From: Clostridia bacterium UC5.1-1D10
GTDB taxonomy: Bacteria > Bacillota > Clostridia > Lachnospirales > Anaerotignaceae
Assembly: GCA_001304995.1 (NCBI GenBank)
Contig: BBZU01000006.1
Coordinates: forward strand, 94,075-158,074
DNA: 64,000 nt
Direction of reading: 5' to 3'
Made by a program: the position numbers and the translations under genes. Of this stretch, positions 56,399 to 64,000 are shown in pieces. The notes under the pieces were generated by a model, which saw only the letters and a program-made list of their open reading frames with translations, did not search any database and had not been told where the DNA came from. Position 1 is the first letter of the stretch, and each line of letters opens with the position of its first letter.

Positions 56399-57225
56399 TG
56401 GCAGAAACACCCGTTTTGCAGGTGGAACACCTGACTATGCGCTATGGAGAAGGCTGTCCCCATTGCAAAGATCATCTGGAAAAAAATCGCTGCACCGTTT
56501 GCGGCACTGTTTGGGCGGCAAATGATATTTCTCTGGAGGTTTATCCCGGGGAAGTGCTGGGTATCGTTGGGGAAAGCGGCTCCGGTAAATCTACATTGAT
56601 GCAGAGTCTGTATTTTGACCTGATTCCCACAGAAGGCAAGGCATATTTGCAGAATTACGGCGAAGGCAAAAAGAATATCTGGGACGCAAGTCCTTTGGAA
56701 AAAAGAAAAATCCGCAACAATATCATGGGTATGGTATACCAGAATCCTGTCAGAGGGCTGCGGATGGACTATTCTGCCGCATCTAACATTGCGGAAAAAA
56801 TCATTGCTGCCGGCAGCAGAAACGCAGGGCAAATGACAGCCAGAGCGGAAGAGCTGCTGGAAGCAGTGGAAATCCTCACTTCCCGTATGAAGGAAGCGCC
56901 GAAAAATTTCTCTGGTGGCATGCAGCAGCGTGTGCAGATTTCAAAAGCACTGGCAAACAATCCTTCTTTGCTCCTGCTGGACGAAGTTACCACAGGTCTG
57001 GACTTATCCGTACAGGCCCGTGTACTGGATTTGATCCGTAAAATCAAAGCGAAATATGGCATTTCCATTTTGTTGGTTTCTCATGACCTGGCGGTTATCC
57101 GTATGCTGGCAGACCGCACCATTGTGATGCTGGATGGGAAAATTATCGAAAGCGGACTGACAGACCAGATTCTGGAAGACCCTCAGCATGCTTATACACA
57201 GCAGCTGGTTCACTCATTGTTGTAA
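56398..57225 (+). CDS. phnK: C-P lyase ATPase PhnK with an N-terminal Cys4 insertion
   Basis: 275 aa. ABC ATPase with Walker A GESGSGKST, signature FSGGMQQRVQISKA and Walker B LLLLDEV. Between the first strand and the Walker A there is an extra segment with cysteines at 20, 23, 32 and 35 (C-x2-C-x8-C-x2-C), like a small zinc knuckle, absent from the E. coli protein as I know it. PhnK docks on the PhnGHIJ core. Confidence 0.93.
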   Translation: MAETPVLQVEHLTMRYGEGCPHCKDHLEKNRCTVCGTVWAANDISLEVYPGEVLGIVGESGSGKSTLMQSLYFDLIPTEGKAYLQNYGEGKKNIWDASPLEKRKIRNNIMGMVYQNPVRGLRMDYSAASNIAEKIIAAGSRNAGQMTARAEELLEAVEILTSRMKEAPKNFSGGMQQRVQISKALANNPSLLLLDEVTTGLDLSVQARVLDLIRKIKAKYGISILLVSHDLAVIRMLADRTIVMLDGKIIESGLTDQILEDPQHAYTQQLVHSLL

Positions 57226-57241
57226 GGAGGTAACAAACATC

Positions 57242-58411
57242 GTGATTGCAATTAAAAACGGCAGAATTGTGCTGGAAGATTCCATTTTGGAAGGAAAGGT
57301 GCTGCTCATTGAAGGAGACCGCATTTGGGGCTTTTCCGATGAAGTGCCCGAGGCAGAACGTGTCATTGATGCTCATGGGCGTTATGTGACACCCGGCTTT
57401 ATCGATATCCATTCTGATAAGATTGAACAGTTTATTTTGCCCAGACCTACGGCAAAATTTGATTTTGAATTGGCGTTGAAAGAATGCGAAAGGGAACTGC
57501 TTCACTTGGGTATTACTACCATTTATCATTCCCTTTCTTTATATAAAGATGAAATGTTTGGTAAATCTCCTCTGCGTACTCAAGAAAATGTGCGGAAGAT
57601 TGCCAACCTCATTCGCGACATCCACGAAAGAAATCATCTGATCCACCATCGTTTCCATCTGCGTCTGGAAATTGATAATATTGGCGCTTACGGCATTGCC
57701 AAGGAGATGATCGAAAAGAAAATGATCGATGAGATTTCCTTTATGGATCATTCTCCCGGACAGGGACAGTACCGCAATCTGGATTTGTACTATAAAGTGC
57801 TGGAAAAATACCAGAACCGAGAAATCAAGGAAGAAGAATTCGCGGAACTGCTGGAAAAACAGAACCACAAAGACGTACTTTCCTTTGGACAGATGAAAGA
57901 ACTTTGCGAGCTGGCTCATGCCAATGGCATTGCTGTGGCTTCCCACGACGATGATACAAAAGAAAAATTACAGATTAATGAAAAGATAGGCGTAGACATC
58001 AGCGAATTCCCTATCAACATCGAAACAGCCAAAGAAGCCCGTCAGCTTGGATTCTATACCGTTGTAGGTGCGCCCAATATCCTGTTGGGCGGCAGCCATT
58101 CCGGCAATATGTCCGCAGCAGAAGCCATTAAGTCAGGCTGTGCCGATGTTCTTTGCTCCGATTACTATCCGCCGGCAATTCTCCATGGGGTATTTAAGAT
58201 GCATGAAAAAGCAGGCATTGACCTTCCCCAGATGATTCAGAAGGCAACACTGAATCCTGCAAAGGCAGTAGGGCTGGCAGAGGACTATGGCTCCATCGCT
58301 CCCGGAAAAAAAGCGGATTTGCTCATCATTGATATTTTGGACGGCTATCCCGTCATCACCCATGTGCTGGTAGATGGACGTACCACATCTCGGGTGGAAT
58401 ACAGGAGGTAA
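57242..58411 (+). CDS. phnM: Ribose-triphosphonate diphosphatase PhnM
   Basis: 389 aa from GTG 57242, the first start after AAGGAGG; earlier in-frame codons lie within phnK. Amidohydrolase fold: PGFIDIHSDKIEQ, the segment FMDHSPGQGQYRN, HDDDTKEK and ADVLCSDYYPPA. It removes diphosphate from the 5-triphosphoribosyl phosphonate before PhnJ acts. Confidence 0.94.
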   Translation: MIAIKNGRIVLEDSILEGKVLLIEGDRIWGFSDEVPEAERVIDAHGRYVTPGFIDIHSDKIEQFILPRPTAKFDFELALKECERELLHLGITTIYHSLSLYKDEMFGKSPLRTQENVRKIANLIRDIHERNHLIHHRFHLRLEIDNIGAYGIAKEMIEKKMIDEISFMDHSPGQGQYRNLDLYYKVLEKYQNREIKEEEFAELLEKQNHKDVLSFGQMKELCELAHANGIAVASHDDDTKEKLQINEKIGVDISEFPINIETAKEARQLGFYTVVGAPNILLGGSHSGNMSAAEAIKSGCADVLCSDYYPPAILHGVFKMHEKAGIDLPQMIQKATLNPAKAVGLAEDYGSIAPGKKADLLIIDILDGYPVITHVLVDGRTTSRVEYRR

Positions 58412-58413
58412 TT

Positions 58414-59106
58414 ATGGAAATTCTGAAAATCGAAAATCTGGCAAAGAATTTTTATCTGCATAACGCAAAGAAAGAAATCCATTCCTGTCAGAATATTAAC
58501 TTTACTTTGGAACAGGGACAGTTTATCGGGATTGTAGGGCTGTCCGGTGCCGGAAAATCTACTATATTAAAATGTATCCATCGTACTTATCTGGCATCCA
58601 CAGGCAAGATCACTTATCAGAGTGAAGCCTTTGGGGAAGTAGAGCTGACCACAGCGCCGGAAAGACAGATTTTGTTCCTGCGGAAAAATGAGATCGGTTA
58701 TGTTTCTCAGTTCCTGAATGTAATGCCCCGTACCACAGCCAGAGAACATGTTATGAATGCGTTGCTGGAAAGAGGCGTGGATGCGGCGGAAGCAAAAGAA
58801 AAAGCAGAAGCCATGCTGCGGTATTTCCGTCTGCCGGAACCTCTGTGGGATTTGTATCCCAATACATTCTCCGGTGGGGAACGCCTGCGTTTGAATCTTG
58901 CCCATACCATGGTAAAACAGCCCAGACTGATGCTGCTGGACGAACCCACAGCGTCTTTGGATAACAAAACAAAGATTCTGGTAAAAGATATGCTTATGCA
59001 GCTGAAAGAAAAGGGCACCAGCATGATCGGCATTTTCCATGACCTGGAATTCATGGATGGATTGTGTGATAAGGTATTCAATATTTCGGAGGGGACGTTC
59101 CAATGA
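58414..59106 (+). CDS. phnL: C-P lyase ATPase PhnL
   Basis: 230 aa. ABC ATPase with Walker A GLSGAGKST, signature FSGGERLRLNLAHTM and Walker B MLLLDEP. PhnL is needed with PhnGHI in the first coupling step. It overlaps the PHP gene by four bases, and GGAGG precedes the ATG. Confidence 0.94.
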   Translation: MEILKIENLAKNFYLHNAKKEIHSCQNINFTLEQGQFIGIVGLSGAGKSTILKCIHRTYLASTGKITYQSEAFGEVELTTAPERQILFLRKNEIGYVSQFLNVMPRTTAREHVMNALLERGVDAAEAKEKAEAMLRYFRLPEPLWDLYPNTFSGGERLRLNLAHTMVKQPRLMLLDEPTASLDNKTKILVKDMLMQLKEKGTSMIGIFHDLEFMDGLCDKVFNISEGTFQ

Positions 59107-59903
59107 TGAAAGCAGATTTACATATGCATTCCCGTGTTTCTGACGGAAGTTATACCATTGGGGAACTGGCAGAGCTGGCATCGAAAAATGGTCTGGATGT
59201 CATTGCGGTGACTGACCATGATACGCTTTCTCACGTTTCTCAGATTCCTAAGGGGCTGCCTGTGAAAGTGATTCCAGGCATTGAGATTTCCGCCTATGAC
59301 TATACAGTGGATAAACGGGTGCATGTTCTGGGATATGGCATACAGGATGTGGAATTGGTAGAGGATTTTGTACATCCTCTTTTGAAAGCCAGACATGAAA
59401 ATTCCATGAAGCAGATTGCCGTTTTGCAGGAACATGGTTATCATGTGGATTTGGATAAAATCTATCGTGCAGATGGCAAATATATTTATAAACAACATAT
59501 CATGGAATACTTGGTACAGACAGGACAGGCACCGGATATGTTTGGTGAGTTTTATCAGCGCGTGTTCAAAAATAACGGTATCTGCCATTTTGATATCAAA
59601 TATCTTGACCCTTACGAAGCTGTTCGGGTCATTACGGCGGCAAGAGGAAAAGCAGTCCTTGCCCACAGCGGGCAGCAGCAGAATTTTTGCCTGATTCCAA
59701 AACTGGTAGAAGCGGGTTTGAAAGGTCTGGAACTGAACCATCCTGCCAATAACGCAGAGGCCCGTGAAAAGATTCGCAGATATGCGGATGAGTACGGTCT
59801 GTTTTTGACAGGCGGCAGTGATTTTCATGGAGCATACGAAAAAGCAGCGCCGGATCTGGGAACATATCTGGCGGAAGAAAGCGGGGTAGAGGCTTTGTGC
59901 TGA
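59103..59903 (+). CDS. PHP-family phosphoribosyl cyclic phosphate diphosphodiesterase (PhnPP-like)
   Basis: 266 aa. PHP metal motifs DLHMHSRVSDG, VTDHDT, PGIEIS and GGSDFHG. In some C-P lyase operons such a protein (PhnPP, studied in Eggerthella) opens ribose 1,2-cyclic phosphate and then removes the second ester to give ribose 5-phosphate. That single enzyme would stand in for PhnP and PhnN, both absent here. The position inside the operon strongly supports this, but the motifs alone would also fit other PHP phosphoesterases. Confidence 0.85.
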   Translation: MMKADLHMHSRVSDGSYTIGELAELASKNGLDVIAVTDHDTLSHVSQIPKGLPVKVIPGIEISAYDYTVDKRVHVLGYGIQDVELVEDFVHPLLKARHENSMKQIAVLQEHGYHVDLDKIYRADGKYIYKQHIMEYLVQTGQAPDMFGEFYQRVFKNNGICHFDIKYLDPYEAVRVITAARGKAVLAHSGQQQNFCLIPKLVEAGLKGLELNHPANNAEAREKIRRYADEYGLFLTGGSDFHGAYEKAAPDLGTYLAEESGVEALC

Positions 59904-60504
59904 AAGAATACGACAATATAGAAGATGACGTGGTGCTCATTGACACCGAGTTGGGGCGTTATACACAGGTGCAGGCCCATAGTGAACTGGAGGATGTGAC
60001 CTTTGGGGATTATACCTATTGTGCAGGATATAATCAGATTTTTGCGGCGGATATTGGGAAATTCTGCTCCATCGCAAGTTTTGTACGCATCAATCCTGGC
60101 AATCATCCTACCTATACTCGTCCGGCACAGCATCATTTCACCTATCGTCGAAAACAGTTTGGTTTGGAGAAGACGATGAGGCATTTTTCGCATGGCGGAA
60201 GGAATCCCGTGTACACATCGGGAATGATGTGTGGTTGGGACATGGCGTGACGGTTATGCCGGGGGTGACCATCGGTAATGGAGCAGTGGTTGGCAGTGGT
60301 GCCGTTGTGACCCACGATGTACCGCCGTATACCGTAGTAGCAGGTGTACCGGCAAAGAAAATTCGTATGCGCTTTTCCGATGATATTATTGCTGCATTGG
60401 AACGGATTCGCTGGTGGGAATGGTCTCATGAGCAGATCAAAGGGCGCATGGCAGATTTTGAGGACTTGGAAACATTCATCAGAAAATATGATGTTTCAGA
60501 TTAA
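59897..60504 (+). CDS. Hexapeptide-repeat acetyltransferase-like protein of phn operons, one frameshift
   Basis: About 203 aa when joined. GTG start overlaps the PHP gene by seven bases. The left-handed beta-helix ([18 protein letters not shown], then [30 protein letters not shown]) resembles chloramphenicol/streptogramin acetyltransferases. Hexapeptide proteins of this type recur at the end of phn operons, but their substrate is unproven; an acyl acceptor such as an aminophosphonate is possible. The frame breaks at GG 60166-60167; one extra G gives [19 protein letters not shown]. Confidence 0.87.
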
Positions 60505-60520
60505 AAACAATCAGAAGCTG

Positions 60521-60563
60521 GAAAACTACGAAAGCAAGGGGTCTTTTGTGGTTTTCTTTTTTT
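60521..60563 (+). terminator. Terminator of the phn operon
   Basis: GAAAACTAC / GTGGTTTTC stem (one G-T pair) followed by a run of seven T. Confidence 0.75.
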
Positions 60564-60589
60564 ATAGGTAAAAGGAAAGACGGCAATGG

Positions 60590-60618
60590 TGGACAGAATG
60601 GCAAAAGAGTGATACCAT
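60590..60618 (+). promoter_or_regulatory. Candidate promoter of pepD
   Basis: TGGACA, a 17-bp spacer, then TACCAT, about 50 bp upstream of pepD. Confidence 0.45.
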
Positions 60619-60668
60619 AAAAGAGTTGTTTGACAAAGACAAAGAAAGTAAGTAAGGAGGAACGAACA

Positions 60669-62123
60669 ATGGGCGTTTTAGATGCTTTGGGAACAGACAA
60701 AGTATTTTATTATTTTGAGGAAATCACAAAAATCCCTCATGGCAGCGGCAACGAAGCTGCACTGGCACAGTATATCATGGACTTTGCCAAAGAAAGAGGA
60801 CTGGAATGCCGCAGAGATGAAGCGGACAATGTGGTTATTAAGAAAGCTGCGACACCTGGCTATGAACAGGCTCCTGGCGTAATTTTCCAGGGACATATCG
60901 ATATGGTATGTGAAAAACTGGGCAGTGTGGAACATGATTTCACAAAAGACCCTCTTCAGCTGGAAATTGATGGTGATATGATCCGCGCAAAAGGTACAAC
61001 TCTGGGCGCTGATAACGGTATTGCTGTTGCATTCATGCTGGCAGTGCTGGACAGCACAACACTGGAACATCCTTTTGTGGAAGCTGTGTTCACCACAAAT
61101 GAAGAAACAGGTATGGATGGCGCAAAAGCACTGGATGTTTCTGATCTGAAGGGTACTTATTTCATCAATATGGACTCTGAAGAAGAAGGCGAATTCCTGG
61201 TAAGCTGCTGCGGCGGCAGAAGAGTACAGGTAACACTGCCTGTGGAAAAAGAAGTTGTGAAAGCTGGCGAAGAAGCATATACACTGCAGATCAGAGGTCT
61301 GAAAGGCGGCCATTCCGGCGGCGACATCCATTTGCAGCGTGCAAGTGCAAACAAGCTCATGGGCAGACTGCTGGATGCTCTCCAGAGCAAAGTAGCATAC
61401 TCTCTGGTGCGTGTAGACGGCGGTAAAATGGACAATGCTATCTGCAGAGAAGCAGACGCTGTTCTGACTATGACAGCAGACGCTGCGAAAGAAGCAGAAA
61501 AAATCGTTGCAGAACTGGAAAAAGAATTCAAACAGGAATATCACCGTGTAGAAACGGATATGATTATCACATGGGAAAAAGCAACTGAAGCAGTGACAGA
61601 AGTTATGACAGAAGCAACAAAAAGTCATGTGATCTCTATCCTGCTGCTGATCCCTTATGGTGTGGAAACCATGAGTATGGATATCGAAGGTCTGGTAGAA
61701 AGCTCCAGCAACATCGGTGTTGTATGCACAGATGAAAAAGGCGTTCACTTTGACAGTGCTGTCCGCAGCGCTGTTGCATCCAGAAAAGAAGTGCTTTGCA
61801 GAAAAATTGAAACCATTGCACAGCTGTGCGGCGCTGCCGTAGAAAGCAGCAACGACTACCCTGGCTGGGTATACAGCGATGATTCCAAACTGCTGGTGCT
61901 GCTGCAGGATGCTTACCGCAAAGCAACAGGCAGAGAACCCAAACTGACAGCCATCCACGCTGGTGTAGAATGTGGTCTGTTTGCAGAAAAAATGCCTTGG
62001 CTGGATATGGTATCTCTGGGCCCCGACATGTTTGACGTACACACACCGGAAGAACGTCTTTCCATTTCTTCCACCATGCGTACATGGGATTTCCTGAAAG
62101 AAGCACTGAAACAGATGAAATAA
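60669..62123 (+). CDS. pepD: Aminoacyl-histidine dipeptidase (M20C)
   Basis: 484 aa. M20 zinc-peptidase motifs: GHIDMVCEK, LGADNG, TTNEETG and DSEEEGEF, with the usual lid domain at about residues 200-380. It hydrolyses dipeptides, especially Xaa-His, in the cytoplasm. ATG 60669 follows AAGGAGG; an earlier in-frame start lacks one. It shows dense, optimised codon use, consistent with high expression. Confidence 0.95.
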   Translation: MGVLDALGTDKVFYYFEEITKIPHGSGNEAALAQYIMDFAKERGLECRRDEADNVVIKKAATPGYEQAPGVIFQGHIDMVCEKLGSVEHDFTKDPLQLEIDGDMIRAKGTTLGADNGIAVAFMLAVLDSTTLEHPFVEAVFTTNEETGMDGAKALDVSDLKGTYFINMDSEEEGEFLVSCCGGRRVQVTLPVEKEVVKAGEEAYTLQIRGLKGGHSGGDIHLQRASANKLMGRLLDALQSKVAYSLVRVDGGKMDNAICREADAVLTMTADAAKEAEKIVAELEKEFKQEYHRVETDMIITWEKATEAVTEVMTEATKSHVISILLLIPYGVETMSMDIEGLVESSSNIGVVCTDEKGVHFDSAVRSAVASRKEVLCRKIETIAQLCGAAVESSNDYPGWVYSDDSKLLVLLQDAYRKATGREPKLTAIHAGVECGLFAEKMPWLDMVSLGPDMFDVHTPEERLSISSTMRTWDFLKEALKQMK

Positions 62124-62152
62124 AAAATAAAGGCTGAAAGGGAGAATGACAA

Positions 62153-63310
62153 TTGCGGCTGCCATGGAACAGAAAATATCTGGAAATCGGATTTCATGTG
62201 ATTCTGACAGCAGGTGTTTTGGTATTGCTGGGAGCGGTTGTCTTTCACCTTTCCGCTGCGAAAAATGTCATATTGGAAACGGCGAGGCATGTCCTCGCCG
62301 TTTTTGCGCCTTTTTTTGGTCTGTGGGCATTGCGGTAGTGCTGGAACCGCTGACAGCATTCTGGCAGAGAGTTTATGAAAAACAATTGAGTGATAAGCAG
62401 AAGATGCGGGTGAAAAATAGGCGGGTAGGTACAGGCATTACTTATTTGCTGGTATTTGGCGTTATTGCTGTGCTGCTCTATGGAATTGTCCATGGTTTGG
62501 GAACGGCAGATCTGGAAAGTCTGGCTGAGCAGGCAGGGGATTTTACCAGACAGGCAGGAGATTGGCTTGTGTTGTTCCAGTTGAAGCTGGCGGAATACGG
62601 GCTGCTGCAAAATGCTGAGGGCATTCTTACCACAGCTGTTACAGAAATCAGCACAGCCATAGAAAATGGTGTTCTGCGGGCAGCAGGCATCTTGCCGGAA
62701 GCAGGCGGTCAGATCCTCAACGCAGCCATTGGTTTTGCGGCAGCATTTTATTTTTTGTCGGAAAAAGAAAATGTACAGTTTTTTCTGAGACAGGTAGGCA
62801 ATGTGTTTTTAGGACAGCGCAGAACGGGGAAAATTGCTGGATTTTTTACAGAAGTCTATCAGGTAGTCATAGGGTATTTGTGCGGACAATTGCTGGATGC
62901 GGCTATTATGGGGGCGCTTTTTGCCGTTACGTTCTGGTTTATAGGGATTCCCTATGGTGTGATCATTGGCATCTTTTCCGGTTTTTCCAACCTCATTCCT
63001 TATTTTGGTGCGGCAGTGGCGTTTTTGCTGGCTGTGTTGTCCGGATTATTCAGCACAGATCCTATGCGGGCAGTGTATGCAGCCATTGTTATTTTGCTGT
63101 TGCAGCAGTTGGACAGTGCGGTCATTGTGCCGCGTGTGGTTGGAAGCCGCGTGGAACTTCATCCGGTTTTGGTGTTATTATCATTGGCTGTTTTTGGTGG
63201 ATTCTTTGGATTTTGGGGCCTTTTTGTTCGCAGTGCCCCTGGGGGCGCTGCTGAAGAATTTCTTTTTCCGTTTGTACGAAGAAAAAGCCACAAAACAAAG
63301 GGAAATTTAA
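62153..63310 (+). CDS. AI-2E family permease, two frameshifts
   Basis: About 386 aa when joined. TTG 62153 follows AAAGGGAG by 8 bases and opens MRLPWNRKYLEIGFHV with a first membrane helix. One extra T in the T7 run (62310-62316) gives FAPFFWSVGIAVVLEP. The middle part has the family's helices and loop (GIPYGVIIGIFSGFSNLIPYFG). Near 63211-63218 (T4G4) one base too many shifts the frame; the corrected end reads LFAVPLGALLKNFFFR and stops at 63310. Family members include transporters of autoinducer-2 and of Na+/H+, so the substrate is open. Confidence 0.88.
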
Positions 63311-63423
63311 TTTTTCTGTGCAAAAATCACTTTTCTTTATGATGTGCCTATGGTACAATATCTTGAGTCACGAAATAAAATAACCCGTAGATACGGGGTT
63401 GGATACAGAAAGGTGGAATAGAT

Positions 63424-63870
63424 ATGAAAGGTTTGGTTACAGAAACCAAAGGCAGATTTGTAACAGTTCATATCGTTCGTAAAGAAGCATGCGGCGAATG
63501 CCGCGCGTGCCTGAGCGGTATGATGGAAAATGATATGGACATCGAAGCCCAGAATCTCTGTGAAGCGGAAGTGGGCGACTGGGTAGAACTGGAATTGCAG
63601 GATAATGCATTCATGCACGCGGTTTTGATCATGTATGGCATTCCTTTTGTAGGTCTGGTTCTTGGTCTGGTGCTGGGCTACTTTGTGGTAGCGCCTTTTG
63701 TGCCTATGATTAATGAAGGTTTGACTTCTTTCATTGTGGGTGCAATCTTTACAGCAGCATGTTACCTGTGGATTCACAGCCAGAACCATCGCTGGGAAAG
63801 CGGCAAATATCGTCCTATGGCAACCAAATTGGTGGCAGAGGATGAAGTGGAAGGCGCTTGCGGTGCCTGA
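63424..63870 (+). CDS. RseC/SoxR-reducing-type membrane protein
   Basis: 148 aa. An N-terminal cysteine-rich domain (CGECRAC, then NLCEAEVGD) is followed by two membrane helices (about residues 65-87 and 95-113) and a short tail. RseC family proteins accompany Rnf/Rsx electron-transport or stress systems; no rnf genes are in view here. GAAAGG precedes the ATG. It is the last gene before the truncated repeat copy at the window edge. Confidence 0.88.
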   Translation: MKGLVTETKGRFVTVHIVRKEACGECRACLSGMMENDMDIEAQNLCEAEVGDWVELELQDNAFMHAVLIMYGIPFVGLVLGLVLGYFVVAPFVPMINEGLTSFIVGAIFTAACYLWIHSQNHRWESGKYRPMATKLVAEDEVEGACGA

Positions 63871-63905
63871 GGCAAAAATTTTGTAAGAAATTAAAAAGAA
63901 GGTAT

Positions 63906-64000
63906 GAAAAGCAACTTCTACTTAAGAAAACATACCAAATAAAATCTCAGTAAAAATAAGAAAGCTGGAATCCTCTGCATAATAAGGATTCCAGCTTTTT
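63906..64000 (+). repeat. Dispersed palindromic repeat, shortened copy cut by the window edge
   Basis: It begins GAAAAGCAACTTC like the 27736 copy, but the second arm of the CTTAAG hairpin is missing (about 50 bp deleted). The inner hairpin AAGAAAGCTGGAATCCT / AAGGATTCCAGCTTTTT is intact and forms a likely terminator for the RseC-like gene. The right end lies beyond the window. Confidence 0.8.

Noticed and set aside
60678..62165. A 495-codon open frame antisense to pepD
   Set aside because: Same kind of shadow; PepD on the other strand has all family motifs.
1209..64000. CRISPR array from the recurring GGAATCC/GGATTCC repeats
   Set aside because: Copies are kilobases apart and individually palindromic, with no spacers or cas genes.

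Overview
This window is ordinary chromosomal sequence of a low-to-mid GC Firmicute. The gene content and order (rqcH-yicC-remA-gmk-rpoZ-priA, def-fmt-yugP-rsmB-rlmN-prpC-prkC-rsgA-rpe-thiN, rny, an alpha/beta-type SASP) point to a spore-forming Clostridia member, probably a gut Lachnospirales-type anaerobe. The genus cannot be fixed from the sequence alone. No tRNA, rRNA, prophage, transposase or CRISPR array was seen.

Layout. 1-7.2 kb: tail of a CNNM/CorC-type membrane protein, a thioredoxin-fold lipoprotein without the CXXC pair, an OmpR-type two-component pair, an M23 peptidase and RNase G. 7.3-10.9 kb: RNase Y, a small unknown protein and a MATE exporter. 10.9-27.7 kb: the housekeeping block (RqcH/NFACT, YicC, RemA, Gmk, RpoZ, PriA, Def, Fmt, YugP-like protease, RsmB, RlmN, PrpC/PrkC, RsgA, Rpe, ThiN). 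28-34.9 kb: a glycosyltransferase, AsnA, a BlaI/BlaR1-like pair with two clear operators and two membrane proteins of unknown role. 35.2-40.6 kb: three tandem paralogous secreted WG-repeat proteins followed by a small membrane-anchored protein.

40.7-48.9 kb is a catabolic island for four-carbon acid sugars. A GntR/FCD regulator stands opposite a seven-gene operon (ltnD-otnI-otnK-otnC-dtnK-pdxA2-gntP) that carries both known DUF1537-kinase routes: the dehydrogenase/isomerase/kinase/decarboxylase route and the DtnK/PdxA2 route. A 23-bp site, 22/23 identical between its two copies, lies in the regulator's promoter region and inside the operon promoter, so the regulator probably controls both. 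49.3 kb: a SASP gene with a sigma-G-like promoter. 50-60.5 kb: a complete C-P lyase operon (phnD-C-E-E-G-H-I-J-K-M-L) ending in a PHP-family cyclic phosphodiesterase and a hexapeptide-repeat protein in place of phnN/phnP. 60.6-63.9 kb: PepD, an AI-2E-family permease and an RseC-like protein.

Two properties cut across the window. First, a family of imperfect palindromic repeats (two roughly 184-bp copies, four shorter or cut copies) sits at gene 3' ends and seems to serve as terminators. Second, about twenty genes, including essential ones, carry single-base indels, nearly all in short homopolymers. Sequencing or assembly error explains this better than gene decay, so those genes are annotated here as joined CDSs with the break position given.
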